A stretch of DNA of 64,000 bases from an uncultured Bacilli bacterium (GTDB lineage Bacteria; Bacillota_I; Bacilli_A; RF39; UBA660): contig CAKPGL010000003.1 of assembly GCA_934154785.1 (NCBI GenBank), forward strand, positions 24,556 to 88,555. Direction: 5' to 3'. Below, piece after piece: positions 45,806 through 54,488 of the stretch. Every line of letters begins with the position of its first letter. Positions within the stretch are counted from its first letter, which is position 1. Position numbers and translations under genes: made by a program. The notes under the pieces were generated by a model. That model ran no database searches. It was not told where the DNA came from and saw only the letters and a list, made by a program, of their open reading frames with translations.

Positions 45806-46729
45806 TTAAATTTGCCCACTATATTTATACAATTTTTTTACTATTGGTGAATATTCTACTTTGGATAAATCTTTTAATTTTTTCTCTGCAATATACTTTG
45901 TTAGATACATGCTTTGGATAAGCATCTGAAAATCATCTAGTATCTGATCTTTAAATTTAGAATCAATAGTGATGATCATACTATAATACTTTTTAAGTTC
46001 CTCCAATATCATTAGATCGAATTCAGTATTCCTATTATAATAAATCGCTATACCATTATAATTAATACCAAGTGTACTTCTTCCATGACAATAAGAATAC
46101 TTATCATGAACTATAGGTATTCCAATACCAGATTCAACCATTGTAGATTCTAAATACTTTGATGCGGTACTGGTATCATAGCCACTGAATATTTCATAGA
46201 CATCACTTTTTAAATCAAAATTGAATGATGATTCTCCTATACAATCTAACATTGAATTGTTTTTTCCATCTAAATAATAGTTCATTAATATACTTATAGG
46301 AATCAATGTCGCACCAAGTGATATATAACTTCTTTCTTTATCAATGGTAGAACCATATTTTAAATAAGTCACACCACTATCATCAAATGAATTGCTAGAT
46401 AACAAGTATTTTCTTAAGCCTTTTAAAAAGGCTAATTCTACTCCATAATTATTTCCACTATAACTACATGCTACTACATTTCTAAATGTACCATTGCTTC
46501 GGTATAAAAAATCTCTTGGTTCACTATTTAGTGAAATTATACCATTTTTAGTATTAATAACTTTAGCGCCGAATTCACTAACTACACTTGATCCTCCAAC
46601 ACCACTAAATAATGTTGGTTCACCTAATTTAGATAATTCATTTCTAATAAATTCTAAGTCAGTATTGTCTAATGAATCTATCACCCTTGCTTTTAAAAAA
46701 TCAAAATTAACTTTCATGTTTTTTTCCAT
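45806..46729 (-). CDS. SIS-domain sugar-phosphate isomerase-like protein
   Basis: A 307-residue protein with two SIS-like halves: GEPTLFSGVGGSSVVSEFGAKVI and VACSYSGNNYGVELAFLKGL resemble the Ser/Thr-rich sugar-phosphate loops of SIS domains. No catalytic partner domain is present. The ATG at 46729 follows AAAGGAG. It lies 52 bases after a WYL-type regulator gene in the same direction, so the regulator probably controls it. Substrate unknown. Confidence 0.65.
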   Translation of the reverse strand: MEKNMKVNFDFLKARVIDSLDNTDLEFIRNELSKLGEPTLFSGVGGSSVVSEFGAKVINTKNGIISLNSEPRDFLYRSNGTFRNVVACSYSGNNYGVELAFLKGLRKYLLSSNSFDDSGVTYLKYGSTIDKERSYISLGATLIPISILMNYYLDGKNNSMLDCIGESSFNFDLKSDVYEIFSGYDTSTASKYLESTMVESGIGIPIVHDKYSYCHGRSTLGINYNGIAIYYNRNTEFDLMILEELKKYYSMIITIDSKFKDQILDDFQMLIQSMYLTKYIAEKKLKDLSKVEYSPIVKKLYKYSGQI

Positions 46730-46780
46730 AAAAAATCTCCTTTCAAGTTCAATATAACTCAAAAGGAGGTAATATTTCGT

Positions 46781-47383
46781 CTACTCATATTTTTCATCTA
46801 ATAATTCGTACTTTATTATTCTCTTTAATTCAAAATGCCTAATATCCTGTTTCTTTTCACAGAAAGCTGCGCAGTACCAACCATCTTGAAATAAAAACAT
46901 TTCTGCTGGATCAATTATTCTTTCATTTTCACCTTTACCGTAAGAATAATATAATATTTTAACTTTTCTCTTTTCTTTTATAGCTTTTGTTAATAAATTA
47001 TACTTCTTATCGGTTTCAGCTTTTAAATTTAATTCTTTTTCTTCTTGCTTACTTCCTATGTATATACCTTTAATTTTATCCTGAAGTAATATAAGTTCTT
47101 CTTTTATGTCTTTATTTTTTTCATTTGCAATGTACTTATCTAATAATTTTGCATCTTTCATTTTAAATTTTCTAATAGGCATACGAACCGATTGGTTTAA
47201 TACATAACCCCCATATGGGCCCATTATTGTATCTATATATATTCCAGCTTTTTCCAAATCTTCTTTATATACTCTAATCATTCTTTCTGAAACTTCAAGT
47301 TTATTAGAAAGTTCATTAATACTATATTTTCTTCCTGATTGTAACAACTCTAACATAGTTATAACATTAGAAACTTTAGACAT
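46781..47383 (-). CDS. HTH-WYL domain transcriptional regulator (DeoR/YafY type)
   Basis: A 200-residue protein with an N-terminal winged helix (VITMLELLQSGRKYSINELSNKLEVSERMIRVYKEDLEKAGI), GPYGGYVL typical of the YafY group, and a C-terminal WYL domain (KVKILYYSYGKGENERIIDPAEMFLFQDGWYCAAFCEKKQDIRHFELKRI). WYL domains bind nucleotides or sugars. ATG at 47383 behind GGGTGATT. Only 52 bases before the SIS gene, suggesting joint transcription. Confidence 0.85.
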   Translation of the reverse strand: MSKVSNVITMLELLQSGRKYSINELSNKLEVSERMIRVYKEDLEKAGIYIDTIMGPYGGYVLNQSVRMPIRKFKMKDAKLLDKYIANEKNKDIKEELILLQDKIKGIYIGSKQEEKELNLKAETDKKYNLLTKAIKEKRKVKILYYSYGKGENERIIDPAEMFLFQDGWYCAAFCEKKQDIRHFELKRIIKYELLDEKYE

Positions 47384-47451
47384 AAAATCACCCATTTATT
47401 TTCATTATATCATAAATCATATGAAGACTAAGAATAAATCTTGGTCTATTA

Positions 47452-47751
47452 TTACATTAGAATGTAATTAATGTTAATTTTTTTATATGCTTGTATTGTA
47501 TTATACCTTAGATTAACCTCACAATAAGTTTTCATCCAATAATCTAAATAATCAGCAAATGACATTGTAGATGGTTTGAAAGGATGACCAACATTTGGAT
47601 ATTCGTTATACGCTTTCATGCCTGCTTCATAAGCTTCTTGTTTTGTCTTAAATCCAGACTTATTAACATACTTTCTTGTTCCACCTTATGGAGCAATTTC
47701 AAACCTATATTGGAATAGGTTTCCTCTTTTTGTCACATGTACCTGTGCCAT
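47452..47751 (-). pseudogene. Tyrosine integrase (Tn916/phage type), N-terminal remnant
   Basis: The minus strand starts MAQVHVTKRGNLFQYRFEIAP, meets TAA at 47686-47688, then continues GGTRKYVNKSGFKTKQEAYEAGMKAYNEYPNVG and STMSFADYLDYWMKTYCEVNLRYNTIQAYKKI before ending at 47452. These are the arm-binding and core-binding domains of tyrosine integrases; the catalytic domain with the R-H-R-Y residues is gone. It sits inside the right end of a segment bounded by 16-base repeats. Confidence 0.85.
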
Positions 47752-47784
47752 AAATCATCCTTCTAAAAATATTTATAAAAGAGA

Positions 47785-47814
47785 ATAAAAACTAGCTTGA
47801 ACGCTAGTTTCTAT
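47785..47814 (-). terminator. Terminator downstream of secA
   Basis: On the minus strand AAACTAGC-GTTCAA-GCTAGTTT followed by TTATT, 160 bases after the secA stop. Confidence 0.6.
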
Positions 47815-47818
47815 TAAT

Positions 47819-47921
47819 GTGCACATATATTTTTCCCTTATAATATGGGGATTTTTTTAATTTGTGCACATAATTTTTGGTATCATGTGCACAAAATGTG
47901 CACAAATGGCGTTATGTGCAC
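47819..47921. repeat. Cluster of five GTGCAC palindromes
   Basis: GTGCAC, mostly within ATGTGCACA, occurs at 47819, 47864, 47887, 47898 and 47916. Such density is unlikely in AT-rich DNA and suggests protein-binding sites. The segment 47890-47905 is the right copy of the 16-base direct repeat. Confidence 0.6.
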
Positions 47922-47974
47922 AATTTTTTGTGTTTTTTGACTATTGTCAAACTCACAAACCATTATGAAATAAT

Positions 47975-50467
47975 TTATTTACCACAGCATTGTTTGTATT
48001 TTTTTCCACTGCCACATGGACATAACTCATTACGACCTACCTTAGACACTTTTTTAGGTTGTTTTTTATTAAGTTTAGTTGAATCGTTAACAGCTTCTCC
48101 TTTAACAACCTGTTTTCTCTCAGTATTTTGTCTAATTTCAGCACGCATCAAATATATTGAAGTTTCTTTATCAATAGTATCCAATAAGTTTTCAAACATC
48201 TCATAGCCTTCATTAGTATAAGCACGTAAAGGATTTTCCTGAGCATATCCTCTTAAATGAATACCTTCTTTTAACATTGACATTGAATTAATATGTTCCA
48301 TCCAATGCATATCAATTACTCTAAGGGCAATTGCTTTTTCAAATTCTCTTCTTACTTCAACTGGAATATCGGATGTTTTTTCCTCGTATTCACTAACAAT
48401 CTTATCGTAAATATAATCTATTATTTCGTCTGGATTTTTATCTGCCAATTCTTTAGCTTTAATATCATGTTTTAACAAATTTTCATTAACAGATTCTAGA
48501 ATCTCTGAAATATCATTGTCAGTTAAATTATTTTGTTCACCCAAATGGTCATATACTAGCGCACTTACATAATTCTTAAATGAATCCAAAACTTTATCAT
48601 GTATATCTTCTAAATCTAGTATCTCATTTCTCTTCTCGTAAATAATCTCACGTTGATTATTAACAACATCATCATATTGAAGCAAAGTTTTACGAATATC
48701 ATAGTTATTTCCTTCAATTCTTTTTTGTGCTGATTCTACAGATTTAGTAAGCATACCGTTACGAATTGACATATCGTCATCAAAGCCAATACTTTGTAGC
48801 ATTCCTTTAGCACGATCTGTACCGAATCTTACCATCAAATCATCTTCAAATGATACACAGAATTGTGAAAAACCAGGATCTCCTTGTCTTCCAGAACGGC
48901 CACGTAATTGATTATCAATACGTCTTGATTCATGTCTTTCTGTACCAATAACACACAAGCCACCTAATTCTTTTACCTCATCAGTAAGTTTGATATCAGT
49001 ACCACGACCAGCCATATTGGTTGCAATTGTTACAGCACCCTTTTCACCAGCCTTAGCAATTATCTCTGCTTCACGAGCATGATTCTTAGCATTTAGTACT
49101 TCGTGTGGAATATGTTCTTTCTTCAACATAGAACTTAAAAGTTCACTAGTTTCTACCGCTACCGTACCAACCAAAACTGGTTGACCTTTAGCATGTCTTT
49201 CTTTTATTTCATTAATAATTGCTTTATATTTACCTTTTTTAGTAGCAAAAATTAAATCTTTAAAATCTTCACGAATAACTGGTTTATTAGTAGGAATCTG
49301 TATAACATACATATTATATATATCTCTAAATTCTTCCTCTTCAGTCTTAGCAGTACCAGTCATACCAGCCAATTTTTTATACATTCTAAATAAATTTTGG
49401 AAAGTAATAGTTGCTAGGGTTTTAGTCTCCTGTTGAATTTCTACCCCTTCCTTAGCCTCAATAGCCTGATGCAAACCTTCAGAGTAGTTTCTTCCCTTCA
49501 TAAGACGTCCAGTGAACGGGTCAACTATAATTACTTGACCATCCTCAACTACGTAATCAAAATCTCTTTTCATTGCATAATTAGCACGCAATGCCTGATT
49601 AATAAAATGTACTAACTCAGTATTCTTAATATCATATAAATTATCAACACCAAAAGCCTGCTGTGCTAATTCAGTACCTTTTTCATCTAATGTAACAGCC
49701 TTTGTTTTCTCATCATATATGTATCCTTCATTTTCTTTTAATGACTTAGCAAATCTGTCTGTTTGAATATATAAATTTGCTGACTTCATAGAGCCACCAG
49801 AAATAATTAATGGTGTTCTAGCCTCATCAATTAATACAGAGTCCACTTCATCAACAATAGCAAAGTTATAAGGACGTGCTACACGATCACTAGCTCTTAC
49901 AACCATATTGTCTCGCAAATAGTCAAAACCTATTTCATTATTTGTTGAATAAAGAATATCACATTTATATGCTTCCTGTTTCTCGCTAGCAGTTAAATCA
50001 CGAAAATTAACACCAACTGTCAAGCCTAAAAATCTATAGATATTACCCATCCATTCAGCATCACGTCCAGCTAGGTATTCATTAACTGTAATTATGTGAA
50101 CTCCTTCACCAGTTAAAGCATTCAAGTAAGCTGGCATAGTTGAAGTTAAAGTTTTTCCTTCACCAGTTTTCATTTCTGCAATATTACCATAGTGAATAGC
50201 TAACCCACCAATAACTTGCACACGGTATGGTTTTTCACCAATTACTCTAAATGCCGCTTCTCTAGCTGTAGCAAACGCTTCTACCTTAATATCTTCTAAA
50301 TCTTCGCCATTTTTTAATCTTTTTTTAAATTCATTTGTCTTTTCTTTTAATTCTTCGTCACTAAGTTTACTATACTCTTCATCTAGTGCTAATACTTCAT
50401 CAGCAATTTTTTCAAACCTAGTTAACTCTTTATATTCATGATCAAATAGTTTTTTCAAAAAACTCAC
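47975..50467 (-). CDS. secA: Protein translocase ATPase SecA
   Basis: Full-length 830-residue SecA, which pushes preproteins through SecYEG. Seen are MKTGEGKT (Walker A), VDEVDSVLIDEARTPLIISG, the helicase segment MAGRGTDIKLTDEVKELGG, ERHESRRIDNQLRGRSGRQGD and a C-terminal SEC-C zinc motif CPCGSGKKYKQCC. Start MSFLKKLFDHE is standard. Single gene with a terminator-like hairpin before and after. Confidence 0.97.
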   Translation of the reverse strand: MSFLKKLFDHEYKELTRFEKIADEVLALDEEYSKLSDEELKEKTNEFKKRLKNGEDLEDIKVEAFATAREAAFRVIGEKPYRVQVIGGLAIHYGNIAEMKTGEGKTLTSTMPAYLNALTGEGVHIITVNEYLAGRDAEWMGNIYRFLGLTVGVNFRDLTASEKQEAYKCDILYSTNNEIGFDYLRDNMVVRASDRVARPYNFAIVDEVDSVLIDEARTPLIISGGSMKSANLYIQTDRFAKSLKENEGYIYDEKTKAVTLDEKGTELAQQAFGVDNLYDIKNTELVHFINQALRANYAMKRDFDYVVEDGQVIIVDPFTGRLMKGRNYSEGLHQAIEAKEGVEIQQETKTLATITFQNLFRMYKKLAGMTGTAKTEEEEFRDIYNMYVIQIPTNKPVIREDFKDLIFATKKGKYKAIINEIKERHAKGQPVLVGTVAVETSELLSSMLKKEHIPHEVLNAKNHAREAEIIAKAGEKGAVTIATNMAGRGTDIKLTDEVKELGGLCVIGTERHESRRIDNQLRGRSGRQGDPGFSQFCVSFEDDLMVRFGTDRAKGMLQSIGFDDDMSIRNGMLTKSVESAQKRIEGNNYDIRKTLLQYDDVVNNQREIIYEKRNEILDLEDIHDKVLDSFKNYVSALVYDHLGEQNNLTDNDISEILESVNENLLKHDIKAKELADKNPDEIIDYIYDKIVSEYEEKTSDIPVEVRREFEKAIALRVIDMHWMEHINSMSMLKEGIHLRGYAQENPLRAYTNEGYEMFENLLDTIDKETSIYLMRAEIRQNTERKQVVKGEAVNDSTKLNKKQPKKVSKVGRNELCPCGSGKKYKQCCGK

Positions 50468-50550
50468 TCAAATCATCCTCTCTAACAATATACATATTTA
50501 TTTTATCAAAAATAAAAACAAAATCCTAGCATTTTCAATGTTTAATCAAA

Positions 50551-50578
50551 AAAATAGCGAGAAAATCGCTACTTTTTA
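50551..50578 (-). terminator. Terminator of the nucleotidyltransferase gene
   Basis: On the minus strand AGTAGCGA-TTTTC-TCGCTATT followed by Ts, between this gene and secA. Confidence 0.7.
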
Positions 50579-50590
50579 TCTATTTGTTCA

Positions 50591-51487
50591 TTAATTCCAT
50601 AATTTTTCAGGATAAACATTGTCATTAATCATTTCATTTATGCTATCAACTAGTTCCTGTTTATCTTCTTTATAGGTAATACCTTTCCATACAGCCTTAG
50701 TTGGAAGTATTTCTACTGTAACATTATTTTCTTTTATTAATTCACGTAACACTTCTGGAATTAAGTATTCTGCTTTATCCATATTATCTTTATTATTATC
50801 AAAGAATTCTACAAACTTAGTTTCTAAGTACTCAAATATTTTTGGCGTAAATATCAACATGTTCATTGATACTAAAGCATCACCATCTACATAAAAGGCA
50901 TCTTCACCACTTAACGGTTCAGCGTAATATTTACTACCATCTTTCTTTATACTACTTTCAATTATTTCTGTTAAATAGCCATTTTCACCTTCACAAACAC
51001 CACGTTTTACTGAGCCGTTTTCTGAAACAGTATTAGCTACTTTATATCCTACCATAGCAAACTCATTTTCTTTATGCGTATCTTTTAAGAAAGAACCTGC
51101 TACTTGATAAGCATCTCTTCCATAAAAATCATCAGCATTTATTATAGCAAAATTCTCTTTTACTACATCTTTGCAACATAGTATAGCATGTCCAGTACCT
51201 AAAGGTTTAACCCTATCACTTGGGACATTGGCATTACTAGGTAAATTATCGTTTTTTTGAAAAACATATTCTACTTTAATTTTATCCTCAATTCTTTTAC
51301 CAACTGTATCTCTAAATATTTCATAGTTTTCTTCTTTTATAATAAAGACAACTTTATCAAAACCATTTTGAATAGCATCATATATAGAAAAATCTAAAAT
51401 AAATTCTCCATTTCTACCGACTGGTTCAATCTGTTTTAATCCACCGAAGCGACTTCCCATGCCAGCCGCCATAATCACTAATGTCAT
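50591..51487 (-). CDS. Sugar-phosphate nucleotidyltransferase family protein
   Basis: A 298-residue nucleotidyltransferase with the signature MAAGMGSRFGGLKQIEPVGRNGE (G-x-G-x-R...K), PLGTGHAILCC, NADDFYGRDAY as metal-binding segment, and WKGITYKEDKQEL at the end. It activates a sugar-1-phosphate with NTP. This single-domain form is common in Firmicutes but the sugar cannot be told. Located 35 bases after pcrA. Confidence 0.82.
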   Translation of the reverse strand: MTLVIMAAGMGSRFGGLKQIEPVGRNGEFILDFSIYDAIQNGFDKVVFIIKEENYEIFRDTVGKRIEDKIKVEYVFQKNDNLPSNANVPSDRVKPLGTGHAILCCKDVVKENFAIINADDFYGRDAYQVAGSFLKDTHKENEFAMVGYKVANTVSENGSVKRGVCEGENGYLTEIIESSIKKDGSKYYAEPLSGEDAFYVDGDALVSMNMLIFTPKIFEYLETKFVEFFDNNKDNMDKAEYLIPEVLRELIKENNVTVEILPTKAVWKGITYKEDKQELVDSINEMINDNVYPEKLWN

Positions 51488-51522
51488 AATTTCCTCACTT
51501 TCTATTATCAGTATACCATAAT

Positions 51523-53619
51523 CTATATTTTTTTGATACTTTTATGTCCTTTAATTAATTTTTTAATTCCATAAGGATGTTCAAATGCAATAGTAAGTAA
51601 ACTCTTATCTATACCAACTATTACACCAACTCCAAATGTATCATGTCTTACTTTATCACCAAAATTATATTCAGCACTATTATCTACCATATCTTCTTTA
51701 TAGAAAGTTTTTACACCCGTAGTAGATGTATTAGGTAAAATATCCTTTTCTAAATACTCATCACCTATTTCTTCAATAAAACGACTAGGTGGATTACAAC
51801 TTGTTTCACCAAATATCATTCTACGTTGTGAATTAACTAGCCATAACTTCTTTTTAGCCCTAGTAATTGCTACGTAGCATAATCTTCTCTCTTCTTCTAT
51901 ACCTGAAGAATCTAATAAAGAATTACTATGTGGAAATAGACCTTCCTCCATACCAACTAAAAATACATAATCAAATTCTAACCCTTTAGCGGAATGAATA
52001 GTCATAAGGGTTACCACGTCTGTTTCATTCTTGTGTTCATTGATATCTGTTACTAAACTTATTTCATTTAAAAAGTCTTCTAAAGAAATAATACCATTTA
52101 TATTTTCGAAATTAGCAGTAATAGACTTAAATTCTTCCAAGTTCTCTAAACGTATTTCAGATTCAACACTATTCTCACTTGTAAGTTCTTTTCTAATACC
52201 AGATTTATCTAGAATTAAATCAACCAATTCTGTTAAAGTACATTTATCTTTTTCTTTTATTAATTCTAAAATTAATTTCTTGAATTCTAAACACTTGCCA
52301 TCTTCAATAGCATCAAACATACTAGTTCCATTAATGGCAGCCTTATCGGCAAGATTAGATATTGTTTTATCTCCTATACCACGTTTTGGAACATTTATAA
52401 TTCTAGTTAAACTTACATCATCCGCTTGATTATAAATTAGTTTTAAATAACAAATTAAATCTTTAATCTCTTTCCTATTATAAAAGTAAAAACTACCAAT
52501 AACCTTATAAGGAACATTATTACGTAAGAAAGCATCTTCCATACTACGAGACTGGGCATTAGTACGATATAATACCGCTATTGAATCTTTAGTTACACCA
52601 CTATCTAGTAATTTTTTTATCTCTGATACAACGTATTCGCCTTCATCTGATTCATTATGTACTCTATGATAAATAATTTTATCTCCAACTGCATTTTCAG
52701 TCCATAAGTTTTTATCTTTTCTTTCTTTATTATGTTCTATCACATGATTAGCGGCACTTAATATGTTACCAGTAGAACGATAATTTTGTTCCAAAAATAC
52801 AGTATTACAATTAGGATAATCTTTTTCAAAATTGAGTATATTGCGATAATTAGCCCCTCTAAAAGAATAGATAGACTGAGATTCATCACCTACAACACAC
52901 ACATTTTTATATTTGGCACTCAACATTTTTACTAATAAGTATTGAGCTGAATTAGTATCTTGATATTCATCTATCAATATATATTGATACTTTTGTTGAT
53001 ATTTTTGTAATACTTCCGGATGATTTTTAAACAATATAATTGGTTCCATTAACAAGTCATCAAAGTCTAAAGAATTATTTATTTTTAATTTTCGTTCATA
53101 TACTTCGTAAACACTAACTACTTTTTCATCCAGGTCAGTATTCGCATATCTACTGTACTCTTTAGCACTAAGCATTTCATTTTTAGCACCACTTATTTTA
53201 TTGCGTATTGCTTTAGGATTATAAACCTTAGGGTCAATATTTAACTCTTTCATAATTTTCTTTATAAGTGTTAATGTATCATCACTATCTAAAATAGTAA
53301 AATTAGATTTATATCCTAATACTTCATAATTTTCTTTAATAATTAGAAGACCAAATGAGTGAAATGTTGAAATTTGTATATTGTACGCAATTGGTCCTAG
53401 AATAGATACTATTCTATCTTTCATCTCTTTTGCAGCTTTATTAGTAAATGTAATAGCCAAAATATGTTCTGGCGATATTCCAAGTTCATCTATTAAATAC
53501 GCTACTTTAGTTGTAAGTACCCTAGTTTTACCACTACCAGCACCCGCAAGTACTAATAAAGGACCTTCATTTATTTTAACTGCTTCTAATTGTTTGTTGT
53601 TTAATTTTGTCAAATTCAT
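51523..53619 (-). CDS. pcrA: UvrD/Rep-family DNA helicase PcrA
   Basis: A 698-residue SF1A helicase with Walker A GAGSGKTRVLT, IDEYQDTN (Walker B), VGDESQSIYSFRGA, EQNYRS, LMTIHSAKGLEFDYVFLVGMEEGLFPH and YVAITRAKKKL. The C-terminal tail FGDKVRHDTFGVGVIVGI is the tudor-like RNA-polymerase-binding domain of PcrA. It unwinds DNA in repair and displaces RecA. Slightly shorter than Bacillus PcrA (about 740 residues). Confidence 0.95.
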   Translation of the reverse strand: MNLTKLNNKQLEAVKINEGPLLVLAGAGSGKTRVLTTKVAYLIDELGISPEHILAITFTNKAAKEMKDRIVSILGPIAYNIQISTFHSFGLLIIKENYEVLGYKSNFTILDSDDTLTLIKKIMKELNIDPKVYNPKAIRNKISGAKNEMLSAKEYSRYANTDLDEKVVSVYEVYERKLKINNSLDFDDLLMEPIILFKNHPEVLQKYQQKYQYILIDEYQDTNSAQYLLVKMLSAKYKNVCVVGDESQSIYSFRGANYRNILNFEKDYPNCNTVFLEQNYRSTGNILSAANHVIEHNKERKDKNLWTENAVGDKIIYHRVHNESDEGEYVVSEIKKLLDSGVTKDSIAVLYRTNAQSRSMEDAFLRNNVPYKVIGSFYFYNRKEIKDLICYLKLIYNQADDVSLTRIINVPKRGIGDKTISNLADKAAINGTSMFDAIEDGKCLEFKKLILELIKEKDKCTLTELVDLILDKSGIRKELTSENSVESEIRLENLEEFKSITANFENINGIISLEDFLNEISLVTDINEHKNETDVVTLMTIHSAKGLEFDYVFLVGMEEGLFPHSNSLLDSSGIEEERRLCYVAITRAKKKLWLVNSQRRMIFGETSCNPPSRFIEEIGDEYLEKDILPNTSTTGVKTFYKEDMVDNSAEYNFGDKVRHDTFGVGVIVGIDKSLLTIAFEHPYGIKKLIKGHKSIKKI

Positions 53620-53686
53620 GCTACCACCTATATAATCATATCATATTTTTGATAAACAAATAAAAAATATTTAGATTAATTAATAA

Positions 53687-54346
53687 TTAACCTAAATAAT
53701 CATATTTATCACCAAATGCAATTGTTGGAATAACAACGAAGCTAAACAACGCTGTTATTATACCGCTTCTACCAAATTTTCTACCCAAACAAAATAATTG
53801 AATAACTGGAAATATGTAGACAGCAATATAGATTATTGAATTAATAGAAACGGCAATAGTAAGATTATCTTTAAATAATAACAAATTAAAATAAGCAGAA
53901 ATAGTTAGAATTATTGGCACAAACATATAAAGACCATTTCCAAAGGAAAGCTTGTTCATTAAATAAACATTATACATTGGCACAAACATTCCCCACCAAG
54001 GTAGTCCCGCTTTAATAAATAATTTTTGATAACAAACAAAATAAAAATAAGATATCGAAAAACTAATAGCAACCACTAAAACCAAAGTAGACTCCTTAAC
54101 TGAAAACAAAAAAAGAAAGATTAATAAAATAACTAAAACATAAATAATCATGTTAGTTACAACAAAGCCACTATCACTAGAATAATTTCTTGTATAAGAT
54201 ATATTATTATTTTTAGAAGAAGCATTACTATTTTGTGTAACATTTACAGAATTTGAAACTGTCGTATCTGATTGTAAAGAATAACCACAACGAATACAAT
54301 AATTATTACTACTAACCATTTTATTACCACAATTGGGACAAAACAT
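53687..54346 (-). CDS. Zinc-ribbon membrane protein (DUF5684-like)
   Basis: A 219-residue protein with an N-terminal zinc ribbon (CPNCGNKMVSSNNYCIRCGY), a Ser/Asn-rich linker and about five to six membrane segments; AGLPWWGMFVPMYNVYLMNKLSFG matches DUF5684 (signal-peptidase-like membrane domain). ATG at 54346 follows TAGGTAAG; a GTG six bases upstream is less likely. Function unknown. Divergent from htpG. Confidence 0.7.
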   Translation of the reverse strand: MFCPNCGNKMVSSNNYCIRCGYSLQSDTTVSNSVNVTQNSNASSKNNNISYTRNYSSDSGFVVTNMIIYVLVILLIFLFLFSVKESTLVLVVAISFSISYFYFVCYQKLFIKAGLPWWGMFVPMYNVYLMNKLSFGNGLYMFVPIILTISAYFNLLLFKDNLTIAVSINSIIYIAVYIFPVIQLFCLGRKFGRSGIITALFSFVVIPTIAFGDKYDYLG

Positions 54347-54420
54347 ACACACTTACCTACTTTCTATAATTATTTTAACATATACAGAGGAAAAACCAAA
54401 TAAAAAACCACTATATTTTT

Positions 54421-54447
54421 TTAGCACTCATTATTGACTAGTGCTAA
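54421..54447. promoter_or_regulatory. CIRCE operator (HrcA site) overlapping the htpG promoter
   Basis: TTAGCACTC-N9-TAGTGCTAA matches CIRCE (TTAGCACTC-N9-GAGTGCTAA) with one mismatch. It contains the -35 TTGACT (54434-54439), which is followed after 17 bases by TATAAC (54457-54462), so bound HrcA would block the promoter. Confidence 0.85.
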
Positions 54448-54488
54448 AAAATGTGATATAACTATGTTGTATCTAAAGGAGAGGATAA

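Noticed and set aside
46781..47383. WYL regulator as part of an anti-phage defence island
   Set aside because: WYL proteins often control defence genes, but the only partner here is a SIS-domain protein, with no nuclease, NTPase or other effector.
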